DNA from: Phytophthora quininea
Lineage: Eukaryota > Oomycota > Peronosporomycetes > Peronosporales > Peronosporaceae
Direction of reading: 5' to 3'
Assembly (NCBI GenBank): GCA_011947345.1
Contig: JAAVTG010000845.1
Location: 124,001-188,000 of the forward strand
DNA: 64,000 nt
The notes under the pieces were generated by a model. It did no database searches. It was not told the DNA's origin and saw nothing but the letters and a program-made list of their open reading frames with translations. Made by a program: the position numbers and the translations under genes. This document shows positions 1-10,747 of the stretch, one piece after another. Every line of letters starts with the position of its first letter. Position 1 is the stretch's first letter.

Positions 1-1001
1 GGATAGGGTCAGAGGACGGTGGCTGCCACGGTGGTTGCAGACCTGTTTGTAGACTCGAAGGTTGCCTGCTACGGCCAGAGGTCAGTTGTGGTTTTACCAC
101 GTTAAGAACAAGAAGCAGCAAGTAAACGTGAAGTACTTTGGGAGTTCCAACTCTCACACCTGTGTTCGTCTTCAACATCTCAAAAGTTCTGTCCGTTTAA
201 CCCTTTAACTTCGTCGCCACGTGAGCTACTACAGTGCTGTGCTTAAAGTTCTATCTACGTATTTCTACAATATAGACCGGTATTACCTTTTATAGTTATT
301 ATATATCAAAATATATAGTTTAAGGGGTGAACAGGAAGAGGTCGAATCGAACGCGTTGGCGATCTCATCGACAGCTCCAACGAATTGAAAAGTAGCAACG
401 GCCCCAGCAGCGCCAACGTCTCCATGGCAGACCTCGCTTGCCTTGGCGAGAAATTGGCCGGATTTGGTCTGTGAGACAAAATTTGGCCAAAAAGTCCGAC
501 ACCAATGACGCCGAATGCTTCGACAACACGCCTCCAACTTGTCCATGGCGCCTTGAACGAACAGATATCGAGTGCTAGTGGTCGCTCTTCAACCAAGATG
601 CTATACAACCTGCAGCTGGACGGATTGCCACTCCCAAGCGGATCGTCCCATCCAAGCAATCTGCCAGACGAAGCCAGCAGGTTTCAAGCCCAAACGGTCC
701 GACATCGATCTCCTTCCCTTCCTTCGCGCCGTCGAGGCTGCTCGAACGAAAATCCCGAGGTGGTGCCTTTCACGAGCCTCTTGTTGTCGGCGACGACGTA
801 TTACTCGAGCAACCGTGCAGCGAAGTCGCTTCCCAGCAGCGTGGGCAGTGGATGTATTTTCAACCGGAAACGACCCTCACAAAACCGTGCAGGGTGACTC
901 AGCTGTTTCTGAACGCTGCAGCCTGCAAACGAGCCGGCAAAGAGACAGCACACACCGACCAGCTCGCGCAATAACTGCTTTCACCACTCCTGGGGCAGGC
1001 C
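1..1001. other. No gene recognised
   Basis: Open frames in this stretch are short, overlap on both strands and show no family I recognise. About 240-330 is AT-rich. It probably holds the upstream region of the gene starting at 1002, and possibly remnants of unidentified repeats. Confidence 0.5.
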
Positions 1002-2363
1002 ATGACGACGCCCGCCGCTCGCCCCGCGCACTCGTTCGGTCTCACCAAGCGCCGCTCGTACACGTCGCCGCATCTGGTGCACCCGCGCAAGAACAACACG
1101 GTGATCGGGTCCAGAGCAGAGACCAAGTGCCGCGCAGCGTCCCGCCTGACGCGCAAGACCCAGAGCTTCAGCGAAGGCGTAGAGCCTGTGACGGGCGACA
1201 GCTTGGCGGACGTCGCCATCTTCCTGGGCGGCTCGTGCAACCCCACGACGTGGAGACGAGATGTGGCCATGCCGCTGCTGGACGGCGCCCACGTGCGCTA
1301 CTACAACCCGCAGGTGGACGACTGGTTCGACGAGCTGATCCAGATCGAGGCCAAAGCCAAGGAGACGGCGCAGATCGTACTCATGGTGGTGGACGGGCTC
1401 ACGCGCTCCATCGTGTGCATCAACGAAGCGGTCGAGTACATTTGCAGAGGACGGAAGGTGATGCTCGTGGTGGACGACATCCAGGAAGGCACCGAGGTGG
1501 CGGGAAAGCTGCTGGAGCCGACAGAGCTGGCAGATCTGAACGGAGCGCGGCAATGTCTACGGGATCTGGCGCTGAAGAGAGGAGTGGGGCTCTATGCCGA
1601 CGTGGCAGCGGCCATCGAGGCGTCGATTGAGTATCTGACCCAGACGGATGCGCCCAGGTCGAAGCCAGAGATGCCGAGGCTGAGGAAACGCTCGTCCATT
1701 GTGCTGAACGACTGGAGTGGCAAGCACCGGCCGCATCGGGTGACCTCGCGTTCGCACTCGTCTAGACTCGTCAAGTCTGGCAGCAACGGCAGCAGCAGCG
1801 ACTCGCCTCGAGTGCTGTCGCCGTCGAATTCGTCGCAGAACTTGGTGGAGCAGCTCGGGTGCGAGATGTTCGGCGACTACAGGGGTGGCGCTGTCTATCT
1901 GGGCGGCAACTTAAAGGCGACGTCTTGGCGCCAGAAAGTGGCGATCCCGTTGCTGCGGAAGGCTGGCATTCCAGTGTACGTCCCGTTCGCAGACTACCTC
2001 CAAGTTGGGCTGTCGTCAGCTGCGGAGAAGCACGTGCAGGAGCTGGCCGCGCATTTCCAGGAGATCGAGACGCAGAAAGCGAGCGCCGAGTTGATTCTGT
2101 TTGTGATCCCAAGCCATCTGCGGTCGATCGCCGCCATGACGGAAGCTGTGGAGCTCGTGTCCAGCCACCAGGCGCTGCTGCTCGCGATCGAACCGCTGGC
2201 GGAGGGCTGTATGGTGGAGGACGGAGTGGTCATCACTGGCAGGGAGTTCAAAGACCTGGCTCGAGCTCGCGCGTATCTGCAGGAGATGGCCGAACGCAAC
2301 GACGTCCAAGTGTTCGAGTCCGTCACCGAGGCCGTCGAGAGTATCATCGACAGGTTAGAGTAG
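1002..2363 (+). CDS. Tandem nucleoside 2-deoxyribosyltransferase-like protein
   Basis: This intronless ORF of 453 aa contains two copies of one Rossmann-like domain, at about residues 68-200 and 285-430. Each opens with a beta strand and glycine turn (VAIFLGGSCNPTTWRR; GAVYLGGNLKATSWRQ), then a predicted helix and an R-S-I segment (TRSIVCINEAVEY; LRSIAAMTEAVEL). This is the pattern of the nucleoside 2-deoxyribosyltransferase-like family also present in the animal protein Raw. Family enzymes cleave or transfer N-glycosidic bonds of nucleosides, but whether this tandem protein is catalytic cannot be read here. The linker and N-terminus are Ser/Arg-rich and probably disordered. The start is the first ATG of the frame. 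Confidence 0.75.
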   Translation: MTTPAARPAHSFGLTKRRSYTSPHLVHPRKNNTVIGSRAETKCRAASRLTRKTQSFSEGVEPVTGDSLADVAIFLGGSCNPTTWRRDVAMPLLDGAHVRYYNPQVDDWFDELIQIEAKAKETAQIVLMVVDGLTRSIVCINEAVEYICRGRKVMLVVDDIQEGTEVAGKLLEPTELADLNGARQCLRDLALKRGVGLYADVAAAIEASIEYLTQTDAPRSKPEMPRLRKRSSIVLNDWSGKHRPHRVTSRSHSSRLVKSGSNGSSSDSPRVLSPSNSSQNLVEQLGCEMFGDYRGGAVYLGGNLKATSWRQKVAIPLLRKAGIPVYVPFADYLQVGLSSAAEKHVQELAAHFQEIETQKASAELILFVIPSHLRSIAAMTEAVELVSSHQALLLAIEPLAEGCMVEDGVVITGREFKDLARARAYLQEMAERNDVQVFESVTEAVESIIDRLE

Positions 2364-2438
2364 TCGCAGCACGAGCAATATTTCTTATTTTATCGACCTG
2401 CAGTTTTGTACCCATCGGGTCCAGAATCCCATCGAAGC

Positions 2439-2904
2439 ATGAGTGAGACCAGGACTCCGCTGCCGGAGGGCCCTGCCGGCCGCCACAAGGGCATGGGCGA
2501 GTGGCGAGGCACCGTACGCACCCTCCTAGTCGTAGCCACAGTACTCTTACTGACTCGTGTCTGCTTAGAAACCTGCGGGCTTCATCCTGCACCCGGAGAA
2601 CTTCATGAAGGAGTGCGTCGGCATGGAGGTCTCTGTGCGAGTCATGAACGGCGCCAAGTGGGTGGGCAAGCTGGTCGAGGTCAACGACAACGGCAGCATC
2701 GTCATCAGGCCGGCGCAGGAGATGCTGTACGACCAGCCGGACGGGTCGCAGCAGCCCGAGAAGGAGCTGGCCAAGGGAGACATCCTGTGGCTGCGGCGCC
2801 ACCCTGACGGCTACAAGCCCCGCAGCGACGCTGCCAATCAACCGCAGGACGAGCCGCACATGAATGCCACGATCGAGAAGATCCCCAAGAACAGCCAGCC
2901 GTGA
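2439..2904 (+). CDS. Small conserved-looking protein, two exons
   Basis: Exon 1 (2439-2513) joins exon 2 (2569-2904) across a 55-nt GT-AG intron with donor GTACGC and acceptor CTTAG. Frame is kept, giving 136 aa. The central part (about residues 35-70) reads as an Sm-like or SH3-like beta barrel: GMEVSVRVMNGAKWVGKL, then a strand with NDNGSIVI. That resemblance is weak and I do not assign a function. The C-terminus is charged and polar. The gene lies 75 bp after the preceding stop, in the same direction. Confidence 0.6.
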
Positions 2905-3109
2905 GAGTGGACAACGCAGAAGCTGGGCGGAAGAGGAACTGAAATCCATGGACGTTCAAATGGCATTTTCGCTCGTGTTTCATAAGTGATACTGTAGCCT
3001 CTCAAATACAGGGCTGTGTTAATAGCCCACAAGAATTTTACCGTGTTTTGCACAATCACCAAAGAGGCCATCGGCTGGAGCGGCATTTAGCAACCCCAGC
3101 CAAGCAGCG

Positions 3110-4441
3110 ATGGCGACTCCGCTCAAGCAGATCGAGCCGCAGGACGTGGCCAGCTTCGCGTACGACCCCGTGGACCCCAAGGCGCTGGAAGACGCCACGG
3201 CCATCGTCCGCGACGTGCAGAGCAAGGGGCTGGAGGGGCTGAGGACCCACGCCGTCCGTCTGGGTGACGTCCCGGACGCTGCCACTCCACTGCTGAAGAC
3301 CCAGCAGGAGCTCAAGCAGGCCTTCGACTCACTGCCTGTCGACCAGCAGAATGTGCTGCAGCGCACCGCCCAGCGCATTAAAGTGTTCGCCCAGGCGCAG
3401 CGCAGCTCCATCGGCAACTTCCAGCAGAAAATCGACGGCGGCTTCGCTGGCCAAGATGTGGGTTTTTGAGCGCAATTGGGTCTTACGTAGAACCAACTCA
3501 TTCGTCTTCTCAATGTCGATGTAGGTGTCCCCCATGCACGCTGCTGGGTGTTATGCCCCGGGCGGCCGGTACCCGCTGCCATCGTCTGTGCTCATGACGG
3601 CTGTGACCGCCAGAGTGGCTGGGGTGAAGACCGTGGTGGTTTCTTCGCCCAGACCCGCTCCTACCACGTTGGCGGCAGCCTATTTGGCTGGAGCCGACTA
3701 CTTTTTGACGGCTGGAGGCGCCCAGTCCATTGCTGCCATGGCGTACGGTATTGGAGGGTGCCGGCCTGCGATATCATCGTGGGACCTGGCAACAAGTGGG
3801 TCACGGCGGCTAAGTCCCTGGTCTTTGGCAAATGCGCGATTGACATGCTGGCAGGACCGTCCGAGTGCCTCGTGATCGCTGACGAGAGCGCTGACGCTGC
3901 AACCATTGCTGCGGATCTGTTGGCGCAGGCGGAGCACGACATTGCTGCTGTTCCGATCCTGGTGACCACCAGCCAGAAGGTCATCGATGCAGTGAACCAG
4001 CAGCTGACGGAGCAGTTGAAAACCCTGCCGTCGGCTCCTACCGCTAGTGTCAGTGCGCAGAACGGCTTTGCTGTGCTCTGCCCCGACATGGACTCCTGTG
4101 TGAGTGTGTCGGACGTGCTCGCGCCGGAGCACCTGGAAGTCATCACCAGTAATGCGCGTGAAGTTGCAGAGAAGGTGTCCAATTATGGCGGCCTGTTCAT
4201 CGGGGGACGTGCGGCCGAGGTTTTTGGCGACTATGGCGCTGGCCCGAACCACGTGCTGCCCACCGGCGGTACTGCCAAGTACACGGGCGGTCTCTCGGTG
4301 CACACATTCCTGCGCATTCGCACGTGGATGCGAATCGACAATGCGCCGGAATCGCAGGCTCTAGTCAAGGACTCGGCACTGCTTGCTCGCATGGAAGGTC
4401 TTGAGGGCCACGCACGCGCTGCCGAGAAGCGCCTGCTGTAG
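3110..4441 (+). CDS. Histidinol dehydrogenase, one apparent frameshift
   Basis: This protein catalyses the last two oxidations of histidine biosynthesis (L-histidinol to L-histidine, NAD-dependent). Exon 1 is 3110-3457 and a 67-nt intron (3458-3524) follows. Exon 2 carries the family hallmarks: YAPGGRYPLPSSVLM, IIVGPGNKWVTAAK, the substrate-binding EHLEVITSN, and GDYGAGPNHVLPTGG. At 3756-3758 (GGG) the frame changes; one extra G restores a single 421-aa reading frame, the normal length for the enzyme. I treat the break as a probable base-call deletion rather than a dead gene, because conservation continues undisturbed on both sides. The N-terminus shows no clear targeting peptide. Confidence 0.9.
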
Positions 4442-4557
4442 GCCGTTGCCCACCTATACTCGACGTACTTGAGACCTGTAGAGATGCCATCAACCACGAG
4501 GAATACACGACTGAACTAGCAAGAGTTGTGGGGGGTTGTTTAAAGGCGTATGGATGG

Positions 4558-5132
4558 CTAGCCCCAGAGCGCGATCATTACAGCTAGAAGATCTTGAGGG
4601 ACGGCACCAATCTGTCGGACGACTTCGGCCTCGCGTGGAAGCAGTTGGGCGAATACGGAGAGGACGTCGATGCTGTAGTCCGTCCACAGCACCCAAGCGA
4701 GTAGCGCAAGCATGCCAGCAAAGAAGCCTCGGTCCAACAACGTGCCATAGCTGGTGCTGGTTGCCACATTGCTTGGTGTCGTAGCAGCTTCCACAGCTTC
4801 CTTCTTGGCACGGTCTATCAGCTCCTGGACCTTGTCTTTCTTCATGCCGAGTAGTTCCTGAAGCTTCTGGATCTTGACACGCTGCGCTGCCTGATCGACG
4901 TCTGCGATCAGCTTTTGCTTATCAGCATTCTTTTGACACTGGCACTGAGGTTGGAATCTTTGGACGACGTTGGAGAAGCTTGGGCATTGTGTTCGTCACT
5001 GGTACAAGCATCGCTGTTGGAGTAATTAGAGGAATTTCCAGGGAAGAGTGTCAGGGCGGAGACGAGTACCAATCCCAGCGCTAGGCCGACCCCAACACTT
5101 TGCAGCTCCTCCATGGCTATATAACTTAACAA
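4558..5132 (-). CDS. Putative small membrane protein, gene model uncertain
   Basis: The 3' part (4558-4944) is open and reads as a charged helical stretch, then a hydrophobic segment (GFFAGMLALLAWVLW) and a C-terminal amphipathic region. The 5' part (ATG at 5132 or 5114) encodes a hydrophobic helix (VGVGLALGLVLVSALTLF). Two splice models are possible. Donor 5069 with acceptor 4945 (125 nt) keeps frame but removes half of the first hydrophobic helix. Donor 5005 with acceptor 4945 (61 nt) keeps the helix but is out of frame. I do not recognise the family. Confidence 0.4.
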
Positions 5133-5582
5133 GCGCCGCCGTCTGCCGGACGACCGTTTTCACTCGAAACGGAAAGCACATTTCGGTTGAATGTGGTTTG
5201 TATAGACGAATGGATGCTAGTTTTGTAGCAGAGATATATTGAAGCGCCATAGCAAGGCAAAGCTGCTACCTGTCTACACGAGGCGGTCGAATCGGAAAGG
5301 CTTGAGGAGAACGATGAAGCAGCACAAGACTAAGATGAAGTAGCTGCTGGCACCAAAAAGGCGGCTGGGACGTACGGGACGGTCATGAGTACCAGTGAAA
5401 GGGAGGAGAAGGTTCATGAGTCGATGAAGAACGACAATTGGGAAACGTGGCAAACACGGTGGCGGAGACGCAAGGTCACGCTGAGAGGAATCGCCGCATC
5501 CATATTTTGAAGTAAGGACAACAGGGCGAGTCGAGTTCGAGACAGCTCCTCTGTGCTCGGGATCTCGTGGCACAGTCGTGTC

Positions 5583-5858
5583 ATGGACGCCCCGGCGCGT
5601 CCTCGGTGGTTAAATGCACTATGCTTGGGGCTTCATGCGTCCACCGATCGCAGCACCGACCTGAACGGGCTGGCGATGGAAGTGCTGACTGCTGGCGGCG
5701 TTCTGACGCGCACCGGAGTCTACTCTGGGTCGCCACTGTCAGACCAGGCCGAGTTGCTCTGGCCGGTGCTGCAGCATACTGTATCCTCTGGACGCAGACT
5801 TCGAGCTTTGGTACAGCACCTTCATTGCCATTGTCAAGAAGACGCAGGTGACCAAGTA
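5583..5858 (+). CDS. Small unknown protein, possibly Ragulator/roadblock-like
   Basis: The frame from ATG 5583 contains LNGLAMEVLTAGGVLTRTG and ends ELLWPVLQHTVS. A coding-looking tail in another frame (FELWYSTFIAIVKKTQVTK) follows to a stop at 5858. A 48-nt intron (donor GTGGTT about 5609, acceptor GATCGCAG) may remove part of exon 1. The frame change at about 5782 is unresolved. The pattern (residues describing a small alpha/beta barrel, about 75-90 aa) loosely recalls LAMTOR4/5-type Ragulator subunits, but I would not name it on this evidence. Confidence 0.35.
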
Positions 5859-6610
5859 GCGAGGTGCAAATGGCGGTAATCCAGCCCCTCGTCGATCAAT
5901 GACCACGACCACGACGCCTCTGAAGACAATGAATTGGGGGTCAAACGCCACGCCTCGGTGGATGAGTTGTGCCCACATTGTTCCATGCGACGAGGTCGCA
6001 GGCGGAATTGCCACCAATTGAGGTGGACCAGTTCAGTGTGAACAACGAAGGCAACCAGGTCTCGTTCACATGCACCGTCCAAGTTTGTCTGTGTAATGCT
6101 GGACAGCACTGCAGAGGAAGAGTAGCGACTTGGGCGAAGATCCACAGCGGGAGCCCGAGGAGTCGTGGAGGTGTAGACGGAGAGGACCGAAGGCGGTGGT
6201 TCTAGCAGAGAACCGGAGCGAGGTTTGAGACGCTTGAGCCGTTGAAGGTAAAATGGAAAGTGTGATTGAAATGGTGGTTAGAAGTCCGAGAATCCTGGTT
6301 CACCTACGATAGCTAGTCCGGTCCTCTTACTCTAATATGAAGCTAAGTATAAGAGATTCGCTATTGTCTTGGAGCGGAATCTTCAACAGGTGCACGAACC
6401 AGAATGGTTCGAGATCGTAGCGGAGATAGCATAGTGAAAGTAAGTAAAAGAATGATGATCGTTGCAGTTGAAGAAGGACTGCAACCTGTGAGAGCAATCG
6501 GATTGCTCTCTCGGAAAGCACAGACACCTATTGGCTAAAGGCCAAAGGCCGACGTCGCGGTTACTAGAGCCGTGACGCTGGTGCGTCGTTACAGTCTGGA
6601 ACTTGTGCGG
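5859..6610. other. No gene recognised
   Basis: The part after about 6240 is AT-rich and has no frame longer than about 80 codons with recognisable features. Nothing further could be supported. Confidence 0.5.
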
Positions 6611-6923
6611 TAGTCTGTACACCTACCAAAATATTTTGGTATCCGGTCGGTGGTCGACAAGTTCATCGCTTGTTTGCAAAAGCAAAGGGATGCCAAAAGA
6701 GATGCCGCGGTGAGCTTTACATGACGACACTTTTCATTCAGGCGCGAAGGGATAATGCTGCTACCATTCACAACAGCCTTCGAATACAAGTTTGTCGGCA
6801 CGGTATTGGATATTGCGTCTTTTGTGTTGGACATTGTAGTCTCCGTATGCTGCGCAGTCCAAGACGCAGTACCTGTTGCGCTGGGCACGTATGAAGCATT
6901 GACCCAAAACCCCGTGAACGATA
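6611..6923 (+). pseudogene. 5' part of an ORF apparently split by the LTR element
   Basis: Two coding-looking blocks lie here. One at about 6611-6709 holds a charged helical segment. The other, about 6779-6923, is hydrophobic and ends GTYEALTQNPVND. A possible 67-nt intron (GTGAGC at 6710 to ACAACAG at about 6776) separates them. The retrotransposon begins directly after this block. The first codon after the element (21327-21329) continues in the same frame as IKTGLNVGEFELQVG. I cannot identify the protein; the hydrophobic stretch suggests a membrane segment. Confidence 0.35.
6920..6923. repeat. Target-site duplication, left copy (GATA)
   Basis: GATA lies directly before the LTR start TGTGGTA and is repeated at 21324-21327 directly after the LTR end TACCACA. 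It marks the insertion of the whole element as a unit. Confidence 0.8.
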
Positions 6924-7995
6924 TGTGGTAAAGCGATTTGCCTGGGAAACAGGGACGAGCCGTGAGGCATCGTGATGCGTGGCGAGGATTCGCTCACGGT
7001 CATTCCCAACGGAGTCTTCCCTGATTGGCTGGATTTTTAAGTCTGGCGAGGTCTCAATGGTCAGTCGGCGGGAATCACTTTTGTGGATTGAACCATTATG
7101 CCCAACGGAAGGCGCTGTGATTGGCCATTCCTCAGAATGTTCGGTGACACGTGGACGTCACCTTTTCCAACGGACAAAGATCCAGGCGACCCTTCCTAAG
7201 CCCCGGCGACGGTTGGGAGCCTCAGTGCCTGCTGGGAAAGCTCGTTGGCTACAGCTGGATCCTCGATGACTCTTGGGAGGGCTCGGTAGCAACGACCCGA
7301 CCTCTCCGAAACCTCGGTGGCCAGTCTGAGAGCTCGGCGACGCTTCGAGGACCTCGGCGGTGGGCTCAGCGAGGTCGCAGTTAGGAAACGGATCATATTT
7401 CACTGCATATTTGTATGGAAAGTAGGATTTACATAAGCCCGAATGGGCACTACATATACAGAACAGAATTTCCCCTCAAGCACACAAGGGCCAAGTCCGG
7501 CAGCGGAATCGTCTTCGGTACGTTGCGTCTGGATCCGCCCGTTTGAGCGGGTTATGTCTGTCGGTGGGCACGTTTATCCGTGAGGACAGTGCTCGCCCCT
7601 CGGCCAAGCCAAGAGTTTGTGGCAAGGTTGAGTGTGTATAGCGGGACGGCTGAATTGCCAGCGCTTGTGTTCGGGGTCGGGTGTTCTCCCCGCTTCTCTA
7701 AAGGTCACCGCAGGCTGAGACCTCGGTGGACTCGCAGTCGGCCTTAATTGGCTTTGGACCCTTCTGCTGTTGGGCCAGCGAGGTTTGGCGCGCTAGCGAG
7801 CTCGTGCTAGTGGCGTTAGTTTACTTGGGAAGTTTGCGTGGACGGATCGCAAGACCAGTCAGTCCCGGTGCTAGGGCTGAATCTGGGTCTTCAGATTTGA
7901 GCCCCAACTCTCGTTGACCTTCCTGGTTGACGTATTGTTGTGGGTGGAGTCTATCCGTACTACCAACGAGTTTTCACGTGGAATCCTATACCACA
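6924..7995 (+). repeat. 5' long terminal repeat
   Basis: It is the same sequence as 20252-21323 at a constant offset of 13,328 bp. It starts TG and ends CA with 7-bp inverted ends TGTGGTA/TACCACA. It contains the recurrent motif GAAACCTCGGTGG at 7308 and a close variant at 7717. I could not place the R region or a polyadenylation signal with confidence. Confidence 0.95.
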
Positions 7996-7997
7996 AC

Positions 7998-8017
7998 TGG
8001 TGCCGCGACCCGGGAAC
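7998..8017 (+). other. Primer-binding site for minus-strand synthesis
   Basis: Two bases after the 5' LTR stands TGGTGCCGCGACCCGGGAAC. A PBS begins TGG to pair with the CCA end of a tRNA. This one predicts a tRNA 3' end reading GTTCCCGGGTCGCGGCACCA. The tRNA species cannot be named from the sequence alone. Confidence 0.8.
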
Positions 8018-8097
8018 TGAGTGAGCTTTTGTGAACCGTCTGTGTAGACGTCCCAAGTTATCGAGCAAGAAGAAAACCAAGATAACAAGTGAAGAAG

Positions 8098-8640
8098 ATG
8101 GCGAAAGGATCGAATGCGGTACCAGCGACCCCATCGACGGCCGGTGGAGTATCCACCGAGCATTTATCCGGTGATACGGCGCGTGTTGCGACTATCACCG
8201 AGCGCTCGGTGAGCTTTGAGGACTCGGAGGGGATCTGGACGCCAACGACAATGACCATGAGGATGTGGATAACGATGTTTACGAGGAGAAGGCCGCCGTG
8301 GCCGAAGTGAGTGGAGTGACGCCGGAAGAACCAGTGTTGTCGTCTGGACGCAGCACGACACCAAGGATCACGCGTAACCTCTGGAAGCGGCGGGATCTGA
8401 TCCCGATGAAGATGACTATGATGAAGTCGCCCCGGACGTCAAAACCTCGGCGACGGCTGCACCGCGACGCTCGGTGATGACCGCTTCTCGACCGCCCATC
8501 AATGGCGATACGCCTGCAGCCAAACAAGTGTTCGAAGCTGCTTCGCAGCGATCGAGAAAGACCCGGGATGCAGCTCTTTGCACCACATCCCATGCGCAGA
8601 GCTGACTGGCCGGCATTAGCTGATGAACTATAATGGCCAG
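8098..8640 (+). pseudogene. Disrupted N-terminal part of gag
   Basis: An ATG at 8098 opens a Ser/Thr-rich frame (MAKGSNAVPATPSTAGG). It shifts at about 8231-8234 (a GGGG run) into an acidic frame, and again near 8385. A further frame with ADWPALADEL runs into a stop just before the main gag ORF. The pieces look like one continuous acidic N-terminal gag extension broken by several indels. The first break fits loss of one G from a run. Confidence 0.55.
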
Positions 8641-8648
8641 TCAGCTCG

Positions 8649-10487
8649 ATGACGACTAAACAGGTGGCCGAGGACACAGTCTCGATGCTTACTGCAATGG
8701 GACTGAAGACCATGGCATACCCGTCGGAGTTAGCGCTGGAAGACTGGGAGCCAGCGGTGGCAGGGGCCACGCTGCACAAATGGAAGAAGAAACTCCGTGA
8801 AGCCTTCGGAGTGGTCGGTATTAACATGGAAAAGCAGCCGGTTTCTCGTCCTGCCCGGAACATGAACGATCCGCGCAATATTCCGTTGCCTCAGACCCCG
8901 GGGAGGTCCAAGGTTTACGAAGGGGACAGTGGCGAGGATTTTCCAAGAGTGTTTGCCTCCAAAGAGGTATCACCGTACTTCCAAGACTCTCATATTGTGA
9001 CACCTCGCTCGACAGGTCGGACAAAGCGTCTGGAGCGAGAACTGGAAGATCGCCGAGCCTCGGTGGGTAGCGTGCAACGTTCTGGACGACGCTCTGACCC
9101 ACGCTCTCGGACCACCGAGGATTCGCCACGGGTGCGTAACAACATGTGGAGTGACAACGAAGACAACGATGACCACAACGACCCTACTCACGAATTGACG
9201 AGACAAATACTGGCGCTTAGTACGATGAATGACTCGGACCCTACACCGAGGCTTGAGGTGGCGACACATCGACCTCTCGATCGCATCACTCCGTTCAGAG
9301 GACAACGAGGCAAGAGCGAAAACTCACTGCAGTGGTTGCGTACATTTGTCTATGAGATGAACGGGGCTCGGACGCCGTCGCACCAGTGGTGCACGCCGTT
9401 CGAGTTGAGTCTGCGCGAAGGAGCCATATACTGGTTCAAGCAGCTCAAGAAGGACGTGCGCAAGGACTGGCAAAAACTGAGCGCAGCCTTCATTAGCTAC
9501 TACTGCACGAACCATTCGCAAAGTGCCATGGATCGCTACTTTGGTGCTCGGCGGGAGAAAAGTGAGCACCTCTGCGACTACCTCAATAGGCTGAATGGCT
9601 ATGCTAAGGGAGCTCGAGTGAAGTTCGACAACGGTGGACGCCACGGGAAGGAGCATATCCATAGGTTTCTAACCACGTGCGGAGACGACAAGTTGATGCG
9701 TGAGCTGTACGACCGCCAAATCACCGACACACAAGAGTTGGAAGAGATTCTCCTCGATAAGCTCAAGGGCGAAGAGAAGATCCGGACTCGCGACGCGTCA
9801 TCGAGGACTCGTGACGCCTCGTCAAGGTCGTCCAGGGCACGAGATGGTGAGCCTCGACGTGAATATCGCCGCAACGAGGATTCGTATGGGGGATTCAGTC
9901 GTCGAGACGATCGCCGCGATCGTCGCCGAGAGTACGACCACCGACGGGATGACTCGCGTAATGCCCCGAGAGTCACCCTCGCTGAAGCCTCGATGGATGA
10001 CTTAATAGCCGAACTGGACGACCGGAAGTCCAACGGACGTAGTAACGATGTCTGGAAGCCCCGCCGAAGTGACGAAAGTGAGGATGAAAGCTCGTTCGAC
10101 GACTATCGGTACTATGACGAGAGCGACGACGATTTCTCGTCAGACTGTGACCGACGCCTAGCCGCCGCTAACGACACGGAACGTCATGCGGCAGCTGAAG
10201 GCACATATGGACGATCGGACTGTCGTCAGCAAAGAACTGATCACAACCGAGATTCCTCCAGAGAACGTCGCCCTCAGTACGGGCCGTGTGCCGCCTGCGG
10301 AGCCTCGGGGCACTCAGCCCACCGATGTTACCGACGTTGCAAGTTCTGCAAACAGGTCCATGACGTGGGCCAGTGCGAACTCTATCGCAACTTTCAAGAC
10401 CTCGCCAAGTTCGTCCGCACGAAGGTCAGCAGTCAGGAGCTCCCCAACGAGCTCCAGACCGTCGTGCGCGAAGGTCATTTAAACTAG
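8649..10487 (+). CDS. Gag polyprotein (capsid and zinc knuckles)
   Basis: This 612-aa ORF has a retrotransposon-gag capsid region at about residues 215-385 (start FRGQRGKSENSLQWLRTF, with YFGARREKSEHLCDYLNRL). An Arg/Asp/Ser-rich nucleic-acid-binding stretch follows at about 385-530, and closely spaced Cys/His knuckles come near the C-terminus (CAACGASGHSAHRC, then CKFCKQVHDVGQC). It forms the particle and packages element RNA. The 5' part of the natural gene probably lies in the disrupted stretch at 8098-8640, so this ATG may not be the original start. Confidence 0.85.
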   Translation: MTTKQVAEDTVSMLTAMGLKTMAYPSELALEDWEPAVAGATLHKWKKKLREAFGVVGINMEKQPVSRPARNMNDPRNIPLPQTPGRSKVYEGDSGEDFPRVFASKEVSPYFQDSHIVTPRSTGRTKRLERELEDRRASVGSVQRSGRRSDPRSRTTEDSPRVRNNMWSDNEDNDDHNDPTHELTRQILALSTMNDSDPTPRLEVATHRPLDRITPFRGQRGKSENSLQWLRTFVYEMNGARTPSHQWCTPFELSLREGAIYWFKQLKKDVRKDWQKLSAAFISYYCTNHSQSAMDRYFGARREKSEHLCDYLNRLNGYAKGARVKFDNGGRHGKEHIHRFLTTCGDDKLMRELYDRQITDTQELEEILLDKLKGEEKIRTRDASSRTRDASSRSSRARDGEPRREYRRNEDSYGGFSRRDDRRDRRREYDHRRDDSRNAPRVTLAEASMDDLIAELDDRKSNGRSNDVWKPRRSDESEDESSFDDYRYYDESDDDFSSDCDRRLAAANDTERHAAAEGTYGRSDCRQQRTDHNRDSSRERRPQYGPCAACGASGHSAHRCYRRCKFCKQVHDVGQCELYRNFQDLAKFVRTKVSSQELPNELQTVVREGHLN

Positions 10488-10501
10488 ACAGCTCGCCAAC
10501 T

Positions 10502-10738
10502 ATGACTGGGTTAGTCCCTATCGGGCTGCCACAGTTAGCCGAACCAGCGATGGATGCGGACTGTATTTTCGCATTCGTGGGTGGCGGCGAATGGCCTTAC
10601 GACAATGGTGAAAAGCGTGACGCGATGGAAAATGAAAGTGACAACGACGGAAACCTCGGTGGAGGTATATTAAGTGCCTTTCGGAATCAAGGAACCATTA
10701 GCGGCTCCAACGAGGTTTCGTATGGCACAGAAGGATAG
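10502..10738 (+). CDS. Short acidic ORF between gag and protease
   Basis: This 78-codon frame (ATG at 10502) is rich in Asp/Glu/Gly, with no recognisable domain. It lies between the gag stop and the protease frame and may be a gag-pol linker read in a shifted frame. It contains the recurrent element motif twice, at 10649 and in reverse at 10709. Confidence 0.3.
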   Translation: MTGLVPIGLPQLAEPAMDADCIFAFVGGGEWPYDNGEKRDAMENESDNDGNLGGGILSAFRNQGTISGSNEVSYGTEG

Positions 10739-10747
10739 GTAACCAGT

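Noticed and set aside
572..1630. 352-codon frame overlapping the nucleoside-transferase gene
   Set aside because: It is rich in Arg/Gly/Ala as expected from an out-of-frame reading of GC-rich codons, and it overlaps a domain-bearing ORF.
5739..6145. Overlapping minus-strand frames of about 90-100 codons
   Set aside because: Low-complexity, mutually overlapping translations with no recognisable features.
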